Of a DNA stretch of 64,000 nt, positions 20,038-29,277 are shown piece after piece (the first letter of the stretch is position 1; each line of letters opens with the position of its first letter). Made by a program: the position numbers and the translations under genes. The DNA comes from Acinetobacter lwoffii. Lineage in GTDB: Bacteria; Pseudomonadota; Gammaproteobacteria; Pseudomonadales; Moraxellaceae. Under the pieces are notes generated by a model. It did not search any database. It saw only the letters and a program-made list of their open reading frames with translations, and was not told the DNA's origin. The DNA is taken from NCBI RefSeq assembly GCF_022967985.1, contig NZ_JALJVC010000002.1, positions 223,654 to 287,653 of the forward strand. The letters are read 5' to 3'.

Positions 20038-21528
20038 ATGGAAAAGCAGGTAGATATTTTAATCGTGGGTGCGGGGATCTCGGGGATTGGTCTGGCAGCG
20101 CATCTTTCTAAACATTGTCCACAACGCTCTTTTGAGATTATTGAACGCCGCGAAAGTATTGGCGGAACTTGGGACCTGTTTAAATATCCGGGAATCCGTT
20201 CTGATTCGGATATGTCGACTTTTGGTTTTAATTTTAAACCCTGGAAGAAAGAAAGCGTGCTTGCCGATGGCGCATCCATCAAAAATTATCTGACTGAAGT
20301 GGTGGATGAGTTTAAGCTACAGCCGAAAATCCATTTTCAGCATCGGGTCTTAAGTGCCAATTATGATTCTACAACCTGCAAATGGTCAGTAGAGATCGAG
20401 GATGCACACGGTAAGAAGCAGATCTGGATCGCCAACTTTGTACTGGGTTGTACCGGTTATTATAATTATGATCAGGGTTTTCAGCCGGAGTTTCCAAATC
20501 AAGATGCATTCAAAGGTGAATTTATTCATCCGCAACATTGGCCGGAAAATTTAAACTATAAAGGCAAAAAAGTGGTCATCATTGGCAGTGGTGCGACCGC
20601 GATTACCTTGGTTCCTGCGATGGTGAAAGGTGGAGCAGGGCATGTCACCATGTTGCAACGTTCCCCAACTTATATTGCTTCTGTACCCTCGGTCGATTTT
20701 ATTTATTCAAAAATGCGTAAATATCTGCCCGAGGAGGTCGCTTACAAGCTGACACGTGCGCGTAATATCGGCATGCAGCGCGGGATTTATGCTTTGGCAC
20801 AGAAACAGCCAAAATTATTAAAATCGCTTTTGCTTAAATCGGTGCAACTTCAGCTAAAAGGTAAAGTGGACATGAAGCACTTTACCCCGAATTATGAACC
20901 TTGGGATCAGCGTCTGTGTGTGGTGCCGGATGGGGATCTGTTTAAAATTTTACGTGAAGGGCAGGCATCGGTTGCAACGGATCAGATAGAAATCTTTACC
21001 GAAACGGGAATTCAGCTGAAATCCGGTCAACATCTGGAGGCTGATATTATCGTCTCTGCCACTGGCCTGAATATCCAAATTCTCGGCGGGATTCTGGCGA
21101 CGATGGATGGTCAGCCTATCGATACCTCACAGCATATGCTGTATAGAGGCATCATGGTCAGTGATATACCGAATATGGCGCTGATTATTGGCTATATTAA
21201 TGCCTCCTGGACACTTAAAGTCGACATTGCAGCTGAGTATATTTGCCGTCTGTTGAATTATATGGATCAGCAAGGTTATGCGCAGGTGATTGCTCAGGGA
21301 GATCAGAGTGAATTGCTTCAGGATACCGTCATGGGCAGTCTCAGTTCGGGTTATATTGCCCGTGCTGCAGACGTGATGCCAAAGCAGGGCAAACATGCAC
21401 CGTGGAAAGTCAGCAATAATTATCTGGCAGACCGTAAGGAGCTCAAACAGGCTTCGTTTGAAGATGGCGTGCTGAAATTTAGAAAAAACAGCAATGCTTT
21501 AAAGCATAAACCGCGTCTGGTTTCTTAA
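20038..21528 (+). CDS. almA: Flavin-binding monooxygenase, AlmA type (long-chain alkane degradation)
   Basis: 496 residues, the length and sequence character of AlmA, the Acinetobacter monooxygenase required for growth on alkanes longer than about C32. The FAD Rossmann motif GAGISG is at 11-16, the Baeyer-Villiger/FMO fingerprint FKGEFIHPQHWP at 158-169, and the NADPH motif GSGATA at 183-188. It has its own terminator at 21551-21577 and is convergent with an acyl-CoA dehydrogenase, fitting fatty-acid processing downstream of alkane oxidation. A Baeyer-Villiger activity on ketones cannot be excluded from sequence. Confidence 0.9.
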   Translation: MEKQVDILIVGAGISGIGLAAHLSKHCPQRSFEIIERRESIGGTWDLFKYPGIRSDSDMSTFGFNFKPWKKESVLADGASIKNYLTEVVDEFKLQPKIHFQHRVLSANYDSTTCKWSVEIEDAHGKKQIWIANFVLGCTGYYNYDQGFQPEFPNQDAFKGEFIHPQHWPENLNYKGKKVVIIGSGATAITLVPAMVKGGAGHVTMLQRSPTYIASVPSVDFIYSKMRKYLPEEVAYKLTRARNIGMQRGIYALAQKQPKLLKSLLLKSVQLQLKGKVDMKHFTPNYEPWDQRLCVVPDGDLFKILREGQASVATDQIEIFTETGIQLKSGQHLEADIIVSATGLNIQILGGILATMDGQPIDTSQHMLYRGIMVSDIPNMALIIGYINASWTLKVDIAAEYICRLLNYMDQQGYAQVIAQGDQSELLQDTVMGSLSSGYIARAADVMPKQGKHAPWKVSNNYLADRKELKQASFEDGVLKFRKNSNALKHKPRLVS

Positions 21529-21550
21529 AGTTATATTTTTGCATACAGAA

Positions 21551-21577
21551 AAAGGAGTCCTAAGAGACTCCTTTTTT
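21551..21577. terminator. Terminator between almA and the acyl-CoA dehydrogenase gene
   Basis: AAAGGAGTC/GACTCCTTT with loop CTAAGA and a T-run on the plus strand. It is usable in both directions between two convergent genes. Confidence 0.85.
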
Positions 21578-21588
21578 ATGAATCCATT

Positions 21589-22761
21589 TTAAAGTGAACG
21601 GGCGATGAGTTCTTTCATGATTTCATTGGTACCCGCATAAATCCGATTGGCACGGTTGTCGATATAGGCACGGGCAATTGGATATTCCAGCATATAACCA
21701 TAGCCGCCATGCAATTGCAGACATTCATCAACGACTTTGCTGTACATTTCTGAAATCTTGTATTTGGCCGCAGCAGCGGCATCTACGCCTAGTTCGTGAT
21801 TGAGTTGCAGCTGCATACAGCGATCCAGATAAGTGCGGCACACATCGATCTCGGTACGTAGTTCTGCCAGTTTAAAACGGGTATTTTGAAAATGGCTGAT
21901 GCTCTTGCCAAATGCCTGACGTTCCTTGGTATATTTCACTGTATGGGCAAAAGCGGCTTCAGCGCCTGCCTGACAGATAATCGCCACAATCAGGCGTTCC
22001 CAAGCCAGTTCTTTCATCAGCATCATAAAGCCCATGCCTTCCAGACCGAGCAGGTTTTCTGTGGGTACCCGAATATTGTCAAAGAACAGTTCGCAGGTAT
22101 CCTGACCTTTCATGCCAATTTTATTCAGCGGCTTGCCTTTACTAAATCCGGCACGCTCTGCTTCGACCATAATCAATGAAAGATTGGCTGAACCTTTGTC
22201 ATTATTGCCGGTTTTACAGACCACAATCGCCATGTCACAGAGATAGCCATTGGTAATAAAGATTTTGGAACCATTAATCACATAGTCATCGCCATCGAGT
22301 ACTGCCGAGGTACGCACTGCTTGCAGGTCAGAGCCAGTTCCCGGTTCGGTCATGGCAATCGCGGTGACGACCTCTCCAGACGCCATTTTCGGTAACCATT
22401 GTTGTTTTTGAGCTTCATTACCAAAATTCAGCAGATAATTGGCGACGATATCCGAATGCAATGAAAATCCGGTCGCTGAGTCTCCAGCATAAGCCTGTTC
22501 CTCAATCAAAATCATGCTATACAGCCGGTCTACGTCAGAGCCGCCATATTCTTCAGGCATGGTAGCGCAGAGCAATCCAAGCTCACCGGCTTTATTCCAC
22601 AGCTCTCGATCCACATGTTGCTGACTTTCGTAACGCTCGGTATGTGGAATGACTTCTTTCTCATAAAATTTACGTACCGTCTCGCGAAAAGCCTCATGTT
22701 CGGTACTAAAGAGTTGGCGCGGCAGCATTGGAGCAAGTGGACGAATGGCTGCAGATTGCAT
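21589..22761 (-). CDS. Acyl-CoA dehydrogenase, long-chain (LCAD) catalytic-base type
   Basis: 390-residue FAD enzyme catalysing the first step of beta-oxidation. AMTEPGTGSD (136-145) and SKIFITNG (165-172) are FAD-contact segments, and the C-terminal YAGTNEIMKELIARSL resembles long-chain enzymes. The usual medium/short-chain base Glu in IYEGT is Ala here (A376), while E255 in ELAWERL sits where LCAD and isovaleryl-CoA dehydrogenase carry the base. Likely substrates are therefore long or branched acyl-CoAs; chain length is an inference. Confidence 0.87.
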   Translation of the reverse strand: MQSAAIRPLAPMLPRQLFSTEHEAFRETVRKFYEKEVIPHTERYESQQHVDRELWNKAGELGLLCATMPEEYGGSDVDRLYSMILIEEQAYAGDSATGFSLHSDIVANYLLNFGNEAQKQQWLPKMASGEVVTAIAMTEPGTGSDLQAVRTSAVLDGDDYVINGSKIFITNGYLCDMAIVVCKTGNNDKGSANLSLIMVEAERAGFSKGKPLNKIGMKGQDTCELFFDNIRVPTENLLGLEGMGFMMLMKELAWERLIVAIICQAGAEAAFAHTVKYTKERQAFGKSISHFQNTRFKLAELRTEIDVCRTYLDRCMQLQLNHELGVDAAAAAKYKISEMYSKVVDECLQLHGGYGYMLEYPIARAYIDNRANRIYAGTNEIMKELIARSL

Positions 22762-22944
22762 CTTGTTATTCCTTATTTTGATCTGTTGGGTTTAACTTAG
22801 GCCATGCCAAGATCAGCAGCAATGAGCGGAATGTTCAAATGACTTAAATCTGCTGATGCTTTTGGTCATTTCTATGAAATCCCTCGAAATTCAGCCAGCG
22901 CTTCAGGTAAACTATTCGGGTTTATAACGAGTTGGGGAAATTCG

Positions 22945-23202
22945 ATGACTGATGACATCAGCTTAGAAGAGCGTAAAGTGATTTATCGTGCGCGTCGTGG
23001 TCTAAAAGAACTGGATGTATATTTTGATCCCTACGTAAAAAACCATTACCTGAATGCTAAGCCTTTCGAAAAACAGATGTTTGCAGAGCTGGTTGAGCAG
23101 GAAGACCCGGATTTGCTGGACTGGTTTATGGAAGTGTCTGAGCCGCCGCGTCCTGAACTGAAAGATTTTATCAAGAAGCTTAAATTTTACGTTCATGGAT
23201 AA
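22945..23202 (+). CDS. sdhE: FAD assembly factor SdhE
   Basis: 85 residues with the invariant RGxxE motif (RGLKE, about 18-22), which in E. coli helps attach FAD covalently to SdhA of succinate dehydrogenase. Earlier names are YgfY and CptB. It overlaps the next gene by 8 bases, matching the sdhE-ygfX pair of other gammaproteobacteria. Confidence 0.92.
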   Translation: MTDDISLEERKVIYRARRGLKELDVYFDPYVKNHYLNAKPFEKQMFAELVEQEDPDLLDWFMEVSEPPRPELKDFIKKLKFYVHG

Positions 23203-23581
23203 TCGTTGCTTCAAGCTGAAACGCAGTCTGTGTGCATTGGCGTTTCAGCTTTTTATTTTTGCACTGCTGATGTATCTGTTGTATCAGTTATTACCGATTG
23301 CACTTTGGGCAGTGTGTGCTGTCATAGGCTTGGTAATTTATCAGCTATTTTACCGCAAGACACCAAAGATTGAGCAGTTTGAATATCTGGATGGACGTGA
23401 ATGGTCATTGACTACCAAAGCACGACCGACCCGTCGGGTATGTATTAGTCACGTAATTGATCATCAGGCGTATATTGTGGTGTATTTTCAGCATGCCAAG
23501 GCGCGACCTTTATTGATCTGGTGTGATCAATTGCCCTTCAAACAATGGAAATCCTTAAAATTATTGACTAAATTAATTTAG
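23195..23581 (+). CDS. YgfX-like membrane protein
   Basis: 128 residues with two adjacent hydrophobic segments (about 13-28 and 32-48) and a cytoplasmic C-terminal domain. Resembles the YgfX/CptA family, which pairs with SdhE; a toxin role reported for E. coli YgfX remains disputed. Overlaps sdhE by 8 bases, so translational coupling is likely. The sequence is weakly conserved, so the call leans on context. Confidence 0.75.
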   Translation: MDNRCFKLKRSLCALAFQLFIFALLMYLLYQLLPIALWAVCAVIGLVIYQLFYRKTPKIEQFEYLDGREWSLTTKARPTRRVCISHVIDHQAYIVVYFQHAKARPLLIWCDQLPFKQWKSLKLLTKLI

Positions 23582-23656
23582 TTGTAAAACAAACGCATTT
23601 TAATGATTTAATTAAAATGCTCATAAAACAAATATTTAGACCAAATTCCTATTTTT

Positions 23657-23710
23657 ATTGTCAGACAGAAATCAAGGTTAATCCATGACTTAGAGAAATT
23701 GTCTGACAAT
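23657..23710. promoter_or_regulatory. Paired TGTCNGACA dyads upstream of the small membrane peptide
   Basis: Two self-palindromic sites, TTGTCAGACA (23658-23667) and TGTCTGACAA (23700-23709), lie 41 bases centre to centre, about four helical turns. Together they form an 11-bp inverted repeat. This arrangement suits cooperative binding by a dimeric repressor; the regulator is not identified. A candidate -35/-10 pair (CTGACA, then TATTTT 17 bases later) overlaps the second site. Confidence 0.55.
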
Positions 23711-23776
23711 TTATTCCCTATGTTTTATTTTTAGCCTGTACATTTAACTCACCAACAGCAACTACGGGAGACCTTA

Positions 23777-23875
23777 ATGGAATTTCCAGTATGGATGTTT
23801 CTGATCGTAGCGATTGTTTTAACGCTGGTGATCGGACGACTCGGGACAGTGTTGAAGGATAAATTTTCATCTTAA
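23777..23875 (+). CDS. Small single-pass membrane protein, 32 residues
   Basis: ATG to TAA open frame, with GGGAG six bases upstream of the start. The peptide has a hydrophobic core (WMFLIVAIVLTLVIG, about 6-20) and a short basic tail ending KDKFSS, typical of small bacterial inner-membrane proteins. It lies alone in a region of about 530 bases and is preceded by the paired dyad. It is too short for function to be assigned; the size recalls KdpF/CydX-type accessory peptides, but no partner gene is adjacent. Confidence 0.6.
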   Translation: MEFPVWMFLIVAIVLTLVIGRLGTVLKDKFSS

Positions 23876-24116
23876 TCAAGCAGGGTTTTATCATTTTTCT
23901 GCTTGTACAGTTAATAAGTAGCATGTGCTGAACCGTCGCAATGCTACTTTTTTTTGCCCAAAATTTGGGATTCTCCTAAATACAGTCAATTGCAGCGCGG
24001 CCATTTAATGGCAAAGTGCCTCGTCTAAATTAGAGTAAATACTCTTTTATTCACAAAATGCTTCTGATATCTTTAGCAGAAAGATGGACATAATCACAAT
24101 TATAGAGGACAGGAAA

Positions 24117-25157
24117 ATGTCAGGCGTCCGTAAAATATGCCAAGGTATGGCGACCATTGCAATAACAACAACAGTTTTGACGGGGTGTTCTCAGGTCATT
24201 AAAACCGGTGCCAATGTTGCACTGGGTTTCACCGAAAACCATATTGTCCCGCCGATTTTAGCGATGGATGATGCTGAAATGGTGTGTAATTCAGGGAATT
24301 CTTTAACGCCGGCCATTATGGCGACCAAAGAAATGGGGGCGGATCCGACCCGGGTAGCCGTGCTGATGTATTCGGCTGCCGGTATTTGTGCCGAGCAAAA
24401 AGCGCTGGAAGCGGAGTTACGCTATTTACGCGCTTCAAAAACCAATCAGGTGGCAGAAGCCCAGGATGCCCGAATCGAGCAGAAGCGCTGGGCGGCACTG
24501 GCGGCACAGCGTCAATATACCGGTTATCAACTGTTCCAGAGCCGTTATGAAAAGAAATATCAAAAAGCCCTGGGTGAAGAATGCCCGCGCATGAACAGTG
24601 ATATCGAGCAAACAGTTTACCTGCTGGGTATGCTCAGTGGTTTGCAGGCCATGACCAATGATATTAACTCGGGTGGTGCAGTGCATGTACCGAAAGATAT
24701 TGCTGCCGTGGTTGAGCGTGGCATGGTGTGTCTGGATAACGCGAAATTCTGGGGTGCTCCGAATGCGACCCGTGCAGTGATCTGGACCTTATTGCCGGGC
24801 GCAGGGGAAGGCAAGCCTGACCCTTACCAAACATTAAAACAATCTACACAAATTGGTGAGCAAAAAGGTGTACGTTTATCTCATGCCTTGTATGCCGTAG
24901 CGGCTCAGGCCAGTGGCGATGATGCCAAAGTTCGGGATGCCTTGAAAACCTTTGCTCAGGCCCGTACGGAGGAAAAACCGGTAAATCCGCAATTCAAGCT
25001 GATTGACAGCATGGCCGCGATTATGGTCAGTGGCATATCAGATCGTTACTGGACAGAAAATACTGGTATACGTAGTGGCGATGATGGCATGCAACGTTTC
25101 TGGGATGAATCCGACAGTTCTTCCGAGCTCGATGATCTGTTCAGTGCGGATCTGTAA
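24117..25157 (+). CDS. TatT-like TRAP-associated lipoprotein
   Basis: 346-residue lipoprotein: the signal peptide ends in lipobox LTGC with the lipidated Cys at 24. The rest is alpha-helical and Ala/Glu-rich, resembling the TatT (T component of TPR-protein-associated TRAP) family. The ATG at 24117 is chosen because GAGGA is 7 bases upstream and the signal peptide then starts MSGVRK; the upstream ATG at 24084 would add an unsuitable acidic head. A TRAP-type permease follows two genes later, supporting a periplasmic or outer-membrane ligand-handling role. Confidence 0.72.
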   Translation: MSGVRKICQGMATIAITTTVLTGCSQVIKTGANVALGFTENHIVPPILAMDDAEMVCNSGNSLTPAIMATKEMGADPTRVAVLMYSAAGICAEQKALEAELRYLRASKTNQVAEAQDARIEQKRWAALAAQRQYTGYQLFQSRYEKKYQKALGEECPRMNSDIEQTVYLLGMLSGLQAMTNDINSGGAVHVPKDIAAVVERGMVCLDNAKFWGAPNATRAVIWTLLPGAGEGKPDPYQTLKQSTQIGEQKGVRLSHALYAVAAQASGDDAKVRDALKTFAQARTEEKPVNPQFKLIDSMAAIMVSGISDRYWTENTGIRSGDDGMQRFWDESDSSSELDDLFSADL

Positions 25158-25224
25158 TGCAGATACTATGCATGAAGCTTCAGGGATGAAGTCAAATTAG
25201 ATGGTCAGGGAGGACAACAGGCCG

Positions 25225-25797
25225 ATGCTAGATCAACATTTTCGACGAAAAATTATTTTTCTAGCGGCTTTTGTCTCTCTCTCTGCATGTCTGCAAATTT
25301 TTCAGGATCATTTTATCTACTGGCAAGAGAGTCTGCTGGGTGAATTCTGGCGACTCTGGACAGCGCACTGGGTACATGTGAGCTGGATTCATTACTTTCT
25401 AAACATTCTCGCCTTTATCTGTTTACCTTTCATTTTTCCACGCGCTACCGTCTGGCATTTCTGTGCCATTTTGCTGATCTTGCCACCGTTGATCAGTTTA
25501 AGCTTTTATTTTTTCTTACCCAATATTGAAGCCTATGCTGGCCTGTCGGGCGTGCTGCATGGTGCCTATATCGCCGTAGCCGGTGTACATTTGCTGTATA
25601 AGCGGGAACGCGGCTTTGCGGCGCTGGTATTATTTTTGATTTTTGCCAAACTGGTCTGGGAAAACACCATTGGCAATGTCGGAACGGCGCAGCTGATCGG
25701 TAGTCCGGTTTTGGTTGAGGCGCATTTACTTGGGGTGATTTGGGGCGTGATTCTGGCGCTGATCTATATTGTGAGCAATTATTTTCGGGATAATTAA
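25225..25797 (+). CDS. Rhombosortase (rhomboid-family GlyGly-CTERM protease)
   Basis: 190-residue polytopic membrane protease with rhomboid features: WRLWTAHWVHVSWIHYFLN (L1 region), the catalytic Ser in YAGLSGVLHG and the catalytic His in VEAHLLG. This short form is characteristic of rhombosortases, which remove the GlyGly-CTERM tail from secreted proteins. No GlyGly-CTERM substrate was seen in the window. The start at 25225 follows GGGAGG by 11 bases; an ATG at 25201 is possible. Confidence 0.8.
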   Translation: MLDQHFRRKIIFLAAFVSLSACLQIFQDHFIYWQESLLGEFWRLWTAHWVHVSWIHYFLNILAFICLPFIFPRATVWHFCAILLILPPLISLSFYFFLPNIEAYAGLSGVLHGAYIAVAGVHLLYKRERGFAALVLFLIFAKLVWENTIGNVGTAQLIGSPVLVEAHLLGVIWGVILALIYIVSNYFRDN

Positions 25798-25994
25798 AGT
25801 GCAGAGATAAATAATTTACTTGGCAGAAAATACAAAAAGAAAATATAAATTGTCATTTTTATTGTGCCAATTTTCATGCAAAGTCAAAACATAGAATAAA
25901 GATCCTGACCTTTGAAAAGGAATTTTCTAGGCAGAAGGGAAGATCAGCGTCCTAGACCAAGCATCAGGCCGCTAAAATAAAAATAGGAATACAC

Positions 25995-28277
25995 ATGCAA
26001 AATAATGATCAAAACAGATCAGGATTAGGTCTGTTGCGTTATATATGGACAGAGTGGATCTCGACCTTCGTCGTGCTGGTTTTACTTTTGCTCACTTTGA
26101 TTATTGGCACCGGGGAAATGATTCACGGTCAGTTGCTGCGTATGGGCGAGCGTATTTACGGCGATCCGGCAACCGGAATGCAATATTCATTTTTAAGGGC
26201 TGAGCCGACGCGTCCACAATGTGAACGCAATATTAATGTCGATCAACGCGTTCAGCAGCAGATGAAAGCCGATGCGGCTGATGAATATGCCGACTTCTTT
26301 GGGGTACGTTCGGAAGCGGATGTGCGTGCTGCGGTATTACAGGCACAGCAGGTCTGTGAAGAATCCTACCTGTTTTATGATAAAGCCATTCAGCATGTAC
26401 AAGCTCATCCAAGTATTCGGGCTTATCGGACCTTTGAAACCTCTTTCTTTGGAATCTTCAAGTTTGGTACGGAAAACCGGGCTTTGCTTCTGGTCATTAT
26501 GGTGGTTTTTGCTGCGATCAGTGCCACCCTAAAAACCCATCATATTGGCTTACGTAGTCCGAGCACGCGTATCGACTTTAAAGTTTATTCGGTCGCCATG
26601 CTGGTCGCTAATGCTTTCCTGGCATTTTCATCCTATAGCCAATATCAGTCCGTATTGAACTCGGGCGTGCCGATGGGGGAAATGAAGTACATCTACTGGC
26701 TGTGGATGATTCTGTTCAGCACACTCACCCTGATCAGCTTGTATCAGGTGATCAAACAGCCAAAACCAACGCGTGAGGGCGGCAGTTTTTGTCTGGCCTT
26801 TTTGAGTGTACCGCTATATGCCTATATGGCCATTACCACCGGAATAAATTTCACCTTCTTTATGGACTATCCAATGGGACAGGGGATTTACCTCGGTCAA
26901 TTGGTGGAGTTTTCTAGTATCTTCCTGAATCTGGCCTTGTTTATCTGGGCCGGTATGTTGCTGAAACAGACCCGTGTCGTGGACATGTTCCTGAATATTC
27001 TGCGTCCATGGAATCTGGCACCTGAAACCCTAACCTGGTTAATCTTGCTGGCAGCTGCATTACCGACCGCCTATACCGGAGCATCAGGGATTTTCGTGAT
27101 TGCCGCAGGTGCGATTATTTATAAGGAAGTCTGGAATGCGGGGGGGCGCCGTCAGTTTGCACTGGCCGCCACTGCAATGTCCGGTTCACTGGGCGTCGTT
27201 TTACGTCCTTGCTTGCTGATTGTCGTGGTGGCATCACTTAATAAAGAAGTGACCACCGACTTGCTCTATCACTACGGGATTTATGTCTTCCTGCTCAGTT
27301 CAACTTTATTCCTAGTAATTTCCCTGTTCTTTGCAGAAAATAAATTCCGCATTGCTGCACCCACTATAGCTGCTCCTCAATCCGGTCGTGCCTTCATTGC
27401 GATTATTCCTTATATCGTGATTTTTATTCTGATCTGGTTATTCTATAAATATGCTTTGTCGACTGACTTGAATGAATTTACCGCACCGGTGATGATGCCA
27501 GTCATTCTGCTGATGATTGTCTTGTTCGACAAATTGCGCCATGAACCTGCGCCGTTGCCTGCAGTGGGGCATTGGGATGAAACTTTGACCGCAACTTTAA
27601 ACTCAAGATCGACACCTGAACTGGCGACAGCCGGTGCCGCGGCCAATGCAGAATATCGTGAAGCTGAACATAGCGAACAACCAGGCAAAGAGCTGGCTGT
27701 TGATCATGCTGTGCAGCGTTCAAAAGCGACTGAAATTTTACGTAAGGTCGGTTTCTGGAAGTCTATGCATATTTCGACCAGTGAGACCGTGGGGCATATT
27801 GGTGCCTTGGTCATCCTGATGGCACTTTCGGTGAGTGTGGGTGGCTTGCTGGAACGTATGGAAATTATGGAAGCCTTCCCGACCGACATCAGCAGTACCA
27901 TTCTGGTGATTTCCCTGATTGTCGGCTTGATGATTTTTGTAGGGATGATCATGGATCCATTTGGCGCGGTGATTCTGATCTCGGCGACCGTGGCTCCAGT
28001 GGCCTATCAATACGGCATTCATCCAGTACATTTCTGGATGATTACCCTGATTGGTTTTGAGCTGGGTTATGTGACGCCACCGGTTGCGCTGAATCATCTG
28101 CTGGCCAGACAGTCGATTGGCGATGCCGAAGTGGCCGAGGCGGATGCAGAAGTACGACACTTGTCTTTCTACTACCGTTATGAACGCTGGATTTTGCCGG
28201 TGATAGTATTGCTGCCTGCGATGCTGATCATTGCCTATGTGCCTTATATCTTTAAGCTGTTCGGCTGGTATCAATAA
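25995..28277 (+). CDS. TRAP transporter large permease (DctM-like) with extended N-terminus
   Basis: 760 residues, far longer than a typical DctM (about 430). The C-terminal half (about 310-760) has the DctM character: TAYTGASGIFVIAAGAIIYKE, GMIMDPFGAVILISATVAPVA and ELGYVTPPVALNHLLARQ. Residues 1-300 add about six hydrophobic segments and a soluble insert (about 55-140), which may replace the separate DctQ subunit. A charged linker interrupts at about 515-580. Likely substrate is a carboxylate driven by a sodium or proton gradient. No DctP solute-binding gene is adjacent; the TatT-like lipoprotein upstream may replace it. Confidence 0.82.
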   Translation: MQNNDQNRSGLGLLRYIWTEWISTFVVLVLLLLTLIIGTGEMIHGQLLRMGERIYGDPATGMQYSFLRAEPTRPQCERNINVDQRVQQQMKADAADEYADFFGVRSEADVRAAVLQAQQVCEESYLFYDKAIQHVQAHPSIRAYRTFETSFFGIFKFGTENRALLLVIMVVFAAISATLKTHHIGLRSPSTRIDFKVYSVAMLVANAFLAFSSYSQYQSVLNSGVPMGEMKYIYWLWMILFSTLTLISLYQVIKQPKPTREGGSFCLAFLSVPLYAYMAITTGINFTFFMDYPMGQGIYLGQLVEFSSIFLNLALFIWAGMLLKQTRVVDMFLNILRPWNLAPETLTWLILLAAALPTAYTGASGIFVIAAGAIIYKEVWNAGGRRQFALAATAMSGSLGVVLRPCLLIVVVASLNKEVTTDLLYHYGIYVFLLSSTLFLVISLFFAENKFRIAAPTIAAPQSGRAFIAIIPYIVIFILIWLFYKYALSTDLNEFTAPVMMPVILLMIVLFDKLRHEPAPLPAVGHWDETLTATLNSRSTPELATAGAAANAEYREAEHSEQPGKELAVDHAVQRSKATEILRKVGFWKSMHISTSETVGHIGALVILMALSVSVGGLLERMEIMEAFPTDISSTILVISLIVGLMIFVGMIMDPFGAVILISATVAPVAYQYGIHPVHFWMITLIGFELGYVTPPVALNHLLARQSIGDAEVAEADAEVRHLSFYYRYERWILPVIVLLPAMLIIAYVPYIFKLFGWYQ

Positions 28278-28286
28278 GAGAAAAGC

Positions 28287-28318
28287 AATAAAAAAGCACC
28301 TACGGGTGCTTTTTTATT
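28287..28318. terminator. Terminator between TRAP permease and DMT transporter genes
   Basis: Perfect 14-bp stem (AATAAAAAAGCACC pairing with GGTGCTTTTTTATT), loop TACG. Symmetrical, so it serves both convergent genes. Confidence 0.92.
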
Positions 28319-28340
28319 GTATTTAATTTGAATTCTTTGA

Positions 28341-29222
28341 TCAGATCTTCGATGAATTCAAGCGCTTTTGCAGGATCGGACTACACAGTAGAATCGCACA
28401 GAAAATCAGCCCCAGCCCAATCAGGCTATAAAGGTCTGGAACTTCCTGCCAGAACAGAAAGCCCCACATGCCGGCAAAGAAAATCGCCACATAGTTGACC
28501 GGTCCAATCTGTCCTGCCGGAGCCAGCTTGTAGGCATTTGACATAAATAGTTGGCTGAAATTGGCCAGGATGCCGGCAGTAATCAGATAGCTGAGTTCTG
28601 TCAGGGTATAAGGTCGCCATAGCCAGAACATCGGAATCACTGAAATCAGGGTGCCAATAAAGCAGAAATAAAATACGATTTTTTCCGGAGACTCGGTTTT
28701 AGTCAGTGCCCGAACCGTGACAAAGGCCATCGCCGCCAGAAAACTCGCACTCAAACCAATGACCGACATCAGGTTAATTAGACCCGAATCCGGTTTGGCA
28801 ACACAGAGTACCCCGACGAAACCAATCAGAGCTGCGGCTAACATGCTTGAGGTAATTTTTTCCTTGAGAAATAGCCAGGCAATTAGTGGAATAAAAATCG
28901 GGGAAGAATAGGTGAAGACCATGGCATTGGAGAGTTTTAAATGTGCGATGGCATAGAAAAAGCCGTACATGGCAGTCAGGCCGACCACTGCACGCCAGGT
29001 GTGCATACACAGCTTTTCAGTTTTGAAAAAACCAATGCCTTTATTGAAAATGAAAGGCAGGAAAATAAAAAGCCCAACAAAATTGCGAAAGAAGACCACG
29101 GTGGCATTATCAACTGTTGCCGAGGCATAACGGATACACACGCCCATGACTGAAAAGAGAAAAGCAGAGCAGGTCAGTAACAGAATGGCTTTAAGCAAAT
29201 GCGGAGCGGCTGGGGCGGACAT
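28341..29222 (-). CDS. DMT/EamA-family inner-membrane transporter
   Basis: 293 residues, ten predicted membrane segments in two EamA repeats. The N-terminal repeat contains FSVMGVCIRYA, and the second contains the typical GPVNYVAIFFAGMWGFLFWQE region. Members export amino acids or metabolites, but the substrate is not evident. Transcribed alone, towards the TRAP permease gene. Confidence 0.85.
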   Translation of the reverse strand: MSAPAAPHLLKAILLLTCSAFLFSVMGVCIRYASATVDNATVVFFRNFVGLFIFLPFIFNKGIGFFKTEKLCMHTWRAVVGLTAMYGFFYAIAHLKLSNAMVFTYSSPIFIPLIAWLFLKEKITSSMLAAALIGFVGVLCVAKPDSGLINLMSVIGLSASFLAAMAFVTVRALTKTESPEKIVFYFCFIGTLISVIPMFWLWRPYTLTELSYLITAGILANFSQLFMSNAYKLAPAGQIGPVNYVAIFFAGMWGFLFWQEVPDLYSLIGLGLIFCAILLCSPILQKRLNSSKI

Positions 29223-29277
29223 GAAAACAACTGAGCTAGAAGATCTGACGATATTCTAGCTGAAATGCTGTCGAGAT

